This document shows positions 1 through 5,001 of a DNA stretch of 5,001 nucleotides, in pieces; position 1 is the first letter of the stretch, and each line of letters starts with the position of its first letter. The stretch spans positions 1 through 5,001 of the forward strand of contig DOHC01000238.1 of NCBI GenBank assembly GCA_003535475.1, read 5' to 3'. The notes beneath the pieces are model-generated. The model was not told the origin of the DNA and searched no databases. It saw only the letters and a list, made by a program, of their open reading frames with translations. The position numbers and the translations under genes are program-made. The DNA comes from Nitrospiraceae bacterium (GTDB taxonomy: Bacteria > Nitrospirota > Thermodesulfovibrionia > Thermodesulfovibrionales > UBA1546).

Positions 1-2
1 GA

Positions 3-1421
3 TTCGGCAACAGGTTTAAAAAGGTAAGGTGGGAGAATCTGAAACAGAGTGTCAATGTCACAATATCATTCAATGCCAGCATAAAAGCGGAGCTGCGTTC
101 AATGGACAGCAGCGCTTCATTCCCTCTAAATGGCATATCAAATAATGACGCGGTATTTCTCAGGCCGACACAGATGGTGCAGAGCGACAATGAAGAAATA
201 ATAGCTCTCTCAAGGAGGCTTACAGGCAACGCAAAGACAACTCACGATGCCGTGAACGCAATTCTTAACTGGGTCGCTGACAATGTGAAGTACACTTACA
301 ACCCTCCTCAATACGATGCGATACACACGATGAAAACAGGCAAGGGCAATTGCCAGAACTTTGCGCATCTTTCAATGGCTTTGCTCAGGGCTGCAGGAAT
401 TCCTTCAAGGATTGTAGGCGGCATCAGCCTTAAGCGTCAATGGAAGGTTCCTGTTGAAAACGGCTATCTTGTTCAGGATATGGGGCAGGGAGGACATGCG
501 TGGATGGAGATATTCTTCCCTGATCTGGGATGGCTTTCCTATGACCCCCAGCAGTCAAGACAGTTTACTTCTACGCGGCATATCAAGCAGACACACGGAT
601 TGGATTCAAAGGATATTAATGACTCATGGTCAGCATCGCCTTATCTGCCTCAATACAATGAAAACATAGAGGCGGTTTTTACCAATGACGAAACAAATAT
701 AAAACTGAGGTCATCAAAGAGCGCTCCTGTATCTTACATTATGAGCAATAATCTCATGGCAAAAGCAATTGCACCTGAAAAACCATTGCCCCCGATTCCT
801 AAGCCCGAGCCTCCTGTTGTCAAACCAATTCCGCCGATAATAGTAAAACCTGAACCTCCGGTTAAGCCTCCTCCCAAAAAGAAGGGCATTGTTGAATTCG
901 GCAATATGGAATTTCCGACACTTGTTGATGCCTATCAGACTGTCGGAAATGTTGCTACGAGGATTCTTGATAAAGAGACTGCCGAGTATGTAACATCACG
1001 GTATATTTATGCACAGGCGTTTACCGTGACTGATACGATGACAATGTATGAAGTGTCTCTTGCCATGCGAAAATTCGGAGGCGACGGCACGCTCTATATT
1101 GATATTGTTAAGGATGAAAACGGAAAGCCCGGCTTTGCCGGAGAAAGGTCACTGCCTGTTTTCCTTGGAAACATAAAGTTCCGACCAGGTTATTATTGGA
1201 TAGACTTTGCATTTGCCAAAGGCAATGAGCCGTCACCTGTTCTTAAGCCCGGCAAGTACTGGATAATTCTTAGGCATTCAGGCGAGGCAATAGTAAACTG
1301 GTTCTTTATCCCCGGCAATGCTTATGGAGACGGAGACGATACGCGTTCAACTGTTAAGGGCTATCAATGGGAAGACCTGCTGAATTACGACTTCGTATTT
1401 AAAGTAAGAGGAAGAGTGTAG
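3..1421 (+). CDS. Transglutaminase-like (PF01841-type) exported protein with C-terminal beta domain, 5'-partial
   Basis: The reading frame is open from base 3 with no stop, so the gene starts before the window. The ATG at 102 is only an internal methionine: the 33 codons before it read as sensible protein (a strand-rich stretch ending SVNVTISFNASIKAEL). In the 472 visible residues the transglutaminase core spans about 73-188, with the classic GKGNCQNFAHL motif. The triad is Cys117 (codon 351-353), His165 in GGHAWMEIFF (495-497) and Asp181 in LSYDPQQ (543-545), so it should be catalytically competent. A proline-rich linker (about 258-294) joins a C-terminal domain of about 175 residues rich in predicted beta strands (QAFTV, GTLYIDIV, GKYWIILRHSG, final DFVFKVRG), probably a jelly-roll or anchoring module. 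Family members act as cysteine proteases, amidases or cross-linkers, and the substrate here is unknown. Export is inferred from the architecture, because the signal region is off-window. The stop TAG shares its last base with the next gene's GTG. Confidence 0.92.
   Translation, partial: FGNRFKKVRWENLKQSVNVTISFNASIKAELRSMDSSASFPLNGISNNDAVFLRPTQMVQSDNEEIIALSRRLTGNAKTTHDAVNAILNWVADNVKYTYNPPQYDAIHTMKTGKGNCQNFAHLSMALLRAAGIPSRIVGGISLKRQWKVPVENGYLVQDMGQGGHAWMEIFFPDLGWLSYDPQQSRQFTSTRHIKQTHGLDSKDINDSWSASPYLPQYNENIEAVFTNDETNIKLRSSKSAPVSYIMSNNLMAKAIAPEKPLPPIPKPEPPVVKPIPPIIVKPEPPVKPPPKKKGIVEFGNMEFPTLVDAYQTVGNVATRILDKETAEYVTSRYIYAQAFTVTDTMTMYEVSLAMRKFGGDGTLYIDIVKDENGKPGFAGERSLPVFLGNIKFRPGYYWIDFAFAKGNEPSPVLKPGKYWIILRHSGEAIVNWFFIPGNAYGDGDDTRSTVKGYQWEDLLNYDFVFKVRGRV
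774..884 (+). other. Proline-rich linker segment inside the transglutaminase-like gene
   Basis: This stretch encodes about 37 residues made almost entirely of Pro, Lys, Val, Ile and Glu. It includes two copies of KPEPPV separated by a KPIPPII spacer and ends in PPPKKK. It separates the catalytic domain from the C-terminal beta domain. Such extended, protease-resistant linkers are common in exported proteins that cross or project from an envelope layer. The periplasm- or wall-spanning role is inference; the composition and repeat are directly visible. Confidence 0.8.
1407..1412 (+). promoter_or_regulatory. Ribosome binding site for the GTG-started gene
   Basis: AGAGGA lies inside the last codons of the transglutaminase-like gene, 8 bases before the GTG at 1421. 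It supports the unusual GTG start, which overlaps the previous stop as TAGTG and implies reinitiation by terminating ribosomes. Confidence 0.65.
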
Positions 1422-1867
1422 TGAAAATACTTGGATTGTGCTCTGCATTTATTTTTTTATTTGTATGCGCCTCAGATGTTTTGCCGGCTGAAAAAGCGCA
1501 GAAGCAAAATCCGCCTTTGTCTAAAGAAGAGATTCAGAAATTAAGAGATATAGCAGTTATTATCGCAGGAGAAATAACAAGAAGAGATATAAAGTCTGTT
1601 ACAGTAACGGATTTTAAGGATATTGGCGGCAAACCTTCAAAGGCAGGCAAAACAGTTGCCGCTGAATTCCGAAAGCAGATGGAGGCATTAGGCAAGACGA
1701 GATTTACGGTTGTGGACAGCGGAGGAGGCGCTTTTGTTACGGGAATGTTTCTTCCGTTTAAAGGCGGAGATAAATGGAGACTGGACATAAAAGTTCTATC
1801 GCCTGACAACAGGCTTATTACATCCTACAGCGGTTTTTTCAGAAAAACAAAAGGAGTAAAAAAATGA
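1421..1867 (+). CDS. Small exported protein with FlgO/CsgG-like features, function unknown
   Basis: This 148-residue protein starts at GTG. It has a clear export signal: Lys at position 2, a hydrophobic core to about residue 18, and a likely signal peptidase I site after VLPA (residue 23). A cysteine in LFVCAS is not in a good lipobox, because Val precedes it, so a soluble periplasmic product is more likely than a lipoprotein. The mature part has a helix (KEEIQKLRDIAVIIAGEI), a strand (KSVTVTDFKDIGG), a helix with KAGKTVAAEFRKQME, then a strand reading RFTVVDSGG. This order, with the V-x-DF-x-D-x-G turn, resembles the alpha/beta fold of FlgO, LpoB and CsgG-type envelope proteins; that match is by eye and may be only fold-level. 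It is shorter than FlgO-type proteins usually are. It sits between two envelope genes and overlaps both, by 1 and 4 bases, so it is probably made in fixed proportion to them. Seven of its 8 arginines use AGA/AGG, like its neighbours. Confidence 0.84.
   Translation: MKILGLCSAFIFLFVCASDVLPAEKAQKQNPPLSKEEIQKLRDIAVIIAGEITRRDIKSVTVTDFKDIGGKPSKAGKTVAAEFRKQMEALGKTRFTVVDSGGGAFVTGMFLPFKGGDKWRLDIKVLSPDNRLITSYSGFFRKTKGVKK
1851..1856 (+). promoter_or_regulatory. Ribosome binding site for the mosaic lipoprotein gene
   Basis: AAGGAG sits 7 bases before the ATG at 1864, a near-ideal Shine-Dalgarno and spacing. It fixes the start within the ATGA overlap with the previous stop codon and points to coupled translation. 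Confidence 0.85.
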
Positions 1868-4152
1868 AAAATATATTGTCAGTCTCATCAATTCTATTTA
1901 TTTTAATATTCCTTTCATCATGCGCACCGACAGAGAAGATAAAAAAAGACACGCCTGAAGCACAGGCGGTTGCAGCAGAAGAACTTCCGAGGATTGTTGC
2001 GGTACTTCCATTTCAGAACGATACAGAGGAAAGAGGCATAGCAAACCAGGTCAGAAAAGCATTTTACAACCATTTCAGCTCCAAACCCTACAAGGACATT
2101 GAGCCTTCAATCCTTGATGAAAAAATTGTCTATCTGGAAAAATCTACAGGCAAGACTGTTCTTGAAATGAAACCTGCTGAAGTTTGCCAGTCGCTCGGAT
2201 GTGACGGATTGGTATATGGCAGGATCACTGACTTTAAAAAAGTTTACGCTGCAGTTTATTCCCAGCTTGGCGTTGAAGCCGAGGTATGGATAGTGAATAC
2301 AAAAACAGGGAAAGAGGTATTAAGGTTAAAGGACGCTGTACGGTACCACGAAGGCAGTATTCCCATGTCTCCGCTTGGAATCATAATGACTGCCGTGTCC
2401 ACAGCGATGAATCTCAGGGAAATTCAGCAGGTAAGGCTGGTAAGTGAGCTTGCTTACAAGTTAAATGAAAAGATACCTTCTCCATCGGGAATGGCGGCTG
2501 AAGAGAGGCCTGTTATTAAGGAAGTGCTGACCAATATAAAAGAAGGGCCTTTCGGCAAAGGCAAGATAATCAGGGCAGGGCTTGAAGGCGATAAGTCAAT
2601 GGTGGCAATGTTTGACATAGGCAACTACAAAAAGAACATTCCAATGAAAGAGGTAAGACCCGGCATCTATACTGGAGAATACCTCGTGCTGCCCGGAGAT
2701 AACATAAAAGACATGCCCATCGTTGCTACGCTGAAAAAACCCGGCGGATATGAAAGCCAGTGGATTGATGTAAGCGGTTTTGTGACTATTGATACCACTC
2801 CGCCCCCTCAGGTTAAAGGCGTAAAGGCGAAAGGATTTCACGACAGGATTGAGATTGCATGGGAGCAGTTAAAGGACATATCCGACCTCGCAGGTTATAA
2901 AGTCTTAAGAAGCGAGCAGCCTCTAAGCGGATATGCTGAGATAGCGAAAGTGGAAGTCAGTATTTTTGAAGATAAAACAGCCAAGCCGGATAAGATTTAT
3001 TATTATAGGGTTTCGGCATTTGACCAGACAGGCAATGAATCAGACCTGCATGACCCTCTCAGAGCATCTCTTGTATCCAAAGAACCTGTTCCGCTTTCAG
3101 GCGAGCTAAAAAAAGACACTGTTCTCTCTGGAATTTATATTGTAAAAAACAGCCTCACAGTCCCCAAGGGCTTATCGCTGACAATAGAGCCTGAAACGCG
3201 GATTATGTTTGATGAAAATGCATCTCTCAATGTGCATGGCAAAATGATTGTTAGCGGAAAGGAATCTCCGGTTGAACTTATACCCGCAGGAGATAAAAAG
3301 TGGAAGGGCATAACCGCTGAAGGAGCCAATATCGCGGTCAGCGGTTTCCGCATTAAAGGCGCAGCAACTGCAATGCTTTTGCGAAACACAGAGGGCTCAA
3401 TGGAAAACGTTGTAATCACAGGCAGCAATATCGGAGTTTCTGTCTTGGGCACACCCTCTGTTGCAATGAAAAGTTTAACAATCTCAGGCAATAAAACAGG
3501 GATCGAGCTTCAACAGACAGATGCAAAGGTTCTTCAGGCAAACATCTTTCAGAATGCCGAAGGCATCAGCATAAAGGGATTTTCAGGAGAGATAAAAGAC
3601 AACAACATCGTTGACAATGAGAAGAACATCTCATCCGAATCAAACATAAAAATTGGCGCAAACTATTTCGGCTCCGTAAACGTAGACGAGATGAGAATCA
3701 AAGGGATTAGTTTAACAAAGACCTATGATAATAAAGTTCCTGACGGCAAGATCGTGGATGCTATTTTCAACCCCTATGCAAACCTAAGCCATGAAGAGCG
3801 CCAGAAAAAGGCAGCAGAGATTCTCATTGAGGCAGGCAGCTATTTCAGGCAGAGGAATTACGGCAAGGCAGTTACTCTCTTTGAAGAAGCTTTAAAGGCG
3901 CTGCCGACAGCTGATACGTATTATTACATTGCGCTTTGTTATCAGGAAATGAAGGAAGACGAGAAGGCGCTGAAATATTTAAGAGAGGGCGTTGAGAAGT
4001 TCCCGAAAGATTCTACTCTTCAAAAATCCCTCGGTCTTATGTATTACCAGAGGGGCAAAGATGCAGAAGCAAAGAAGGCATTTGAAGAAGTGCTGAGGCT
4101 GAGCCCTGAGGACAGACAGGTGAAGTTTCTGATGGAGAGGATAGGGAAGTGA
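1864..4152 (+). CDS. Mosaic outer-envelope lipoprotein: GNA1162/LpoB-like, Ig-like, FN3, beta-helix and TPR domains
   Basis: This is a 762-residue predicted lipoprotein. The signal peptide ends in the lipobox LSSC, so Cys20 would be lipidated; Ala at +2 favours outer-membrane sorting in a proteobacterial-type Lol system. Residues 41-203 resemble GNA1162/DUF799 lipoproteins, related in fold to LpoB and CsgG: PRIVAVLPFQNDT, then LGCDGLVYGRITDF, a VEAEVWIVNTKTGKEV strand pair, and the SPLGIIMTAVSTA segment. Residues 213-310 look like an Ig-like beta domain ending in the DTTPPP hinge. Residues 314-404 are a fibronectin III domain (IEIAWEQL, GYKVLRS, YYYRVSAFDQTGNES). Residues 412-605 form a right-handed beta-helix with short repeated strands of the type GIELQQT or GISIKGF, closing with NYFGS, which resembles the N-x-W-G closing motif of NosD-like helices. 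Residues 643-760 contain three TPR repeats. The likely role is an envelope scaffold or assembly factor binding glycan and protein partners (inference). Twenty-two of its 27 arginines use AGA/AGG. Confidence 0.92.
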   Translation: MKNILSVSSILFILIFLSSCAPTEKIKKDTPEAQAVAAEELPRIVAVLPFQNDTEERGIANQVRKAFYNHFSSKPYKDIEPSILDEKIVYLEKSTGKTVLEMKPAEVCQSLGCDGLVYGRITDFKKVYAAVYSQLGVEAEVWIVNTKTGKEVLRLKDAVRYHEGSIPMSPLGIIMTAVSTAMNLREIQQVRLVSELAYKLNEKIPSPSGMAAEERPVIKEVLTNIKEGPFGKGKIIRAGLEGDKSMVAMFDIGNYKKNIPMKEVRPGIYTGEYLVLPGDNIKDMPIVATLKKPGGYESQWIDVSGFVTIDTTPPPQVKGVKAKGFHDRIEIAWEQLKDISDLAGYKVLRSEQPLSGYAEIAKVEVSIFEDKTAKPDKIYYYRVSAFDQTGNESDLHDPLRASLVSKEPVPLSGELKKDTVLSGIYIVKNSLTVPKGLSLTIEPETRIMFDENASLNVHGKMIVSGKESPVELIPAGDKKWKGITAEGANIAVSGFRIKGAATAMLLRNTEGSMENVVITGSNIGVSVLGTPSVAMKSLTISGNKTGIELQQTDAKVLQANIFQNAEGISIKGFSGEIKDNNIVDNEKNISSESNIKIGANYFGSVNVDEMRIKGISLTKTYDNKVPDGKIVDAIFNPYANLSHEERQKKAAEILIEAGSYFRQRNYGKAVTLFEEALKALPTADTYYYIALCYQEMKEDEKALKYLREGVEKFPKDSTLQKSLGLMYYQRGKDAEAKKAFEEVLRLSPEDRQVKFLMERIGK
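4144..4149 (+). promoter_or_regulatory. Weak ribosome binding site before the 233-residue gene
   Basis: GGGAAG lies 9 bases before the ATG at 4159, inside the last codons of the lipoprotein gene. It is a modest match. The ATG is nonetheless the first start in its frame after the lipoprotein stop, so the start choice is fairly safe. Confidence 0.45.
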
Positions 4153-4158
4153 GAATAT

Positions 4159-4860
4159 ATGGAAGACAAGATAAAAGCGAATGCAGAGCTTGTCATCAAA
4201 CAGCTTGGCCCATTGAGTGGCTTGGAATTTGGATATAATGCTGAGTCTGTTGTCTGGGTTGACGGATTCATAGAAAACCAGCGCATTCGCTCTGACGTAG
4301 ATAAAAGTGCAATTGACGGACTTATAAATACCCTCGGCTCATTTCTGGGCGAATGTATTATCCGATGCTATGGCGGATACTGGCAAAGTATAAACGGAGA
4401 ATGGTGCGTTAGTTTTGGCGACAAAAATGCAGTTTATCCATTCAATAAGGTTAGAAAACAGTTCGCCAATGGGCAGGAAGATTCCATTAAGAAATTTTTT
4501 GAACTGATTCCAATAATGTTCAAGGAGTATATTCAGAAGCCTGATCAGTGTGACGCTTTGGAATTCCCCTTCTTATCAGCGAGCATGCCTTTTTACAGTA
4601 CACCGGAATCTAATCAATCTACTACATTGGATAGCAAGGAACGGCTTGAATTATATATCCGTCAGGCAGAAGAAGCCTACAGCCGTATCTATGATGAGTG
4701 GTCAAGTTCCGCCAGGGCAGCAGCATATAACGAATGCAAGGAAAGCATGGCAGATGCTATTCGTCTTGCACGGCAATTAGGACTTGAAGACAAATTAGTA
4801 GAATTAGAGAAGAAACTGAAACACTACAAAGAGGTATTTCGCAGCCAGATGGGGTTTTAA
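4159..4860 (+). CDS. Conserved-looking protein of unknown function, probably cytosolic
   Basis: I do not recognise a named family for this 233-residue protein. It has no signal peptide or membrane segment, unlike the three genes upstream. Residues about 24-118 form an apparent alpha/beta core with a distinctive run: VVWVDGFIENQR, NTLGSFLGECIIRCYGGYW, EWCVSFGDKNAVYPFNKV, QFANGQEDSIKKFF. Its Gly-, Trp- and Cys-rich signature looks constrained, and it loosely recalls DUF3806-like or immunity-type small proteins (weak impression). A low-complexity linker of about residues 140-158 (Ser/Thr/Pro-rich) leads to a helical tail, 159-230, with two or three amphipathic helices (YIRQAEEAYSRIYDEW, ADAIRLARQLGLEDKLVELEKKL) ending VFRSQMGF. 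It starts six bases after the lipoprotein stop and in the same frame. Only 2 of its 11 arginines use AGA/AGG, against 41 of 53 in the three genes before it, which suggests a different evolutionary source. Proximity argues for co-transcription, but a functional link is not shown. Confidence 0.87.
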   Translation: MEDKIKANAELVIKQLGPLSGLEFGYNAESVVWVDGFIENQRIRSDVDKSAIDGLINTLGSFLGECIIRCYGGYWQSINGEWCVSFGDKNAVYPFNKVRKQFANGQEDSIKKFFELIPIMFKEYIQKPDQCDALEFPFLSASMPFYSTPESNQSTTLDSKERLELYIRQAEEAYSRIYDEWSSSARAAAYNECKESMADAIRLARQLGLEDKLVELEKKLKHYKEVFRSQMGF

Positions 4861-4911
4861 ATGTGAAAATTACCATTGGCTGACAGGGGTGTGGGGTGAT
4901 ATAAAAAAAAC
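4861..4911 (+). other. Short intergenic gap without a visible terminator
   Basis: These 51 bases contain a G-rich stretch (about 4886-4898) followed by an A-run (4903-4910). No stem-loop followed by a T-run was found on the plus strand, so read-through into the next gene is plausible. GGTGAT at 4895-4900 matches part of the extended anti-Shine-Dalgarno complement but lies 11 bases from the next ATG, a poor spacing. Confidence 0.5.
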
Positions 4912-5001
4912 ATGATGGGTGCCGGACTCACTGAAATAGGTATTATTGTCTATGTCATTTTGTGGATAATTGCGTTGGTTGACATTATGAGAAGCAGATT
5001 T
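4912..5001 (+). CDS. Start of a small membrane protein, PLDc_N-like, 3'-partial
   Basis: A frame opening at ATG 4912 (a second ATG follows at 4915) is open for all 30 codons to the window edge. A stop, TGA at 4897-4899, bounds it upstream. The peptide has a short polar start (MMGAGLTEIG), one strongly hydrophobic segment (IIVYVILWIIALVDI) and then a basic cluster, MRSRF. This matches the first transmembrane helix and the following D-I/L-x-R-S/R-x-F turn of the PLDc_N family, which is found at the N-terminus of cardiolipin synthases and as stand-alone small membrane proteins. The family call rests on only 30 residues. The positive-inside rule would place the basic turn in the cytoplasm. Whether it belongs to the upstream operon is unclear. 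Confidence 0.58.
   Translation, partial: MMGAGLTEIGIIVYVILWIIALVDIMRSRF

Noticed and set aside
102..104. ATG as the start codon of the transglutaminase-like gene
   Set aside because: The frame is open for 33 codons before it, to the window edge, with protein-like content. No Shine-Dalgarno precedes the ATG, so the true start lies upstream of the window.
1475..1480. Lipoprotein reading of the small exported protein through the cysteine in LFVCAS
   Set aside because: The residue before Cys is Val and the one before that is Phe, which breaks the usual lipobox. A signal peptidase I site after VLPA fits better.
1534..1809. Minus-strand frame of 91 codons
   Set aside because: It lies entirely inside the small exported protein gene, has no ribosome binding site or recognisable domain, and the plus-strand gene is better supported by signal peptide, overlaps and codon use.
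3135..3491. Minus-strand frame of 118 codons
   Set aside because: It is antisense to the beta-helix region of the lipoprotein; its composition mirrors the strand-rich repeats and it shows no family motif.
4150..4161. Stop-codon read-through fusing the lipoprotein to the in-frame 233-residue protein
   Set aside because: The two genes do share a frame, separated by TGA and two codons. But the TGA is followed by G, not a typically leaky context; a fair ribosome binding site precedes the ATG, and the products appear to belong in different compartments.
4044..4286. Minus-strand frame of 80 codons spanning the lipoprotein/233-residue gene junction
   Set aside because: Its Ser/Phe-rich translation is typical of antisense shadow frames, and both plus-strand genes it overlaps are convincing.
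4876..4905. Possible promoter (TTGGCT at 4876, TATAAA at 4900) for the last gene
   Set aside because: The -35 match is poor with an 18-base spacer, and the transcript would start at about the ATG itself. The better CTGACA at 4880 is only 14 bases from the -10, so neither pairing is convincing.

Overview
The window carries a tightly packed run of plus-strand genes, with coding sequence reaching or nearly reaching both edges. Base composition looks moderately AT-rich to balanced. The gene content (exported transglutaminase-like protein, GNA1162/DUF799-type lipoprotein, mosaic beta-helix/TPR protein) suggests a Gram-negative, diderm bacterium. The style is reminiscent of Nitrospirota or Desulfobacterota-type genomes, but no taxonomic marker gene is present, so this is only an impression.

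Positions 3-1421 hold the 3' part of a transglutaminase-like protein whose start lies before the window: the frame is open back to the edge. It has an intact Cys-His-Asp triad, a proline-rich linker and a C-terminal beta-rich domain. A GTG codon overlapping its stop by one base (TAGTG) opens a small exported protein (1421-1867) with a FlgO/CsgG-like look. Its stop overlaps the next start by four bases (ATGA), beginning a 762-residue lipoprotein (1864-4152). That lipoprotein is a mosaic of GNA1162/LpoB-like, Ig-like, fibronectin III, right-handed beta-helix and TPR modules. The overlaps and the Shine-Dalgarno sequences before both junctions argue for one transcript with coupled translation, and all three products appear directed to the envelope.

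Six bases further on, positions 4159-4860 encode a 233-residue cytosolic-looking protein of unknown function. It has no export signal and its arginine codons differ sharply from those of the three genes before it, so it may have a separate origin despite the tight spacing. After a 51-base gap with no visible terminator, 4912-5001 begins a small membrane protein resembling the N-terminal membrane segment of PLDc_N-type proteins; it runs off the window.

Working model (inference): the first three genes form a cell-envelope module. In it a surface or periplasmic transglutaminase-like enzyme acts alongside two proteins of the CsgG/LpoB/FlgO fold class, one of them an outer-membrane lipoprotein scaffold. 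The substrate and the structure served are unknown. No RNA gene, CRISPR array, insertion sequence or convincing terminator was seen.
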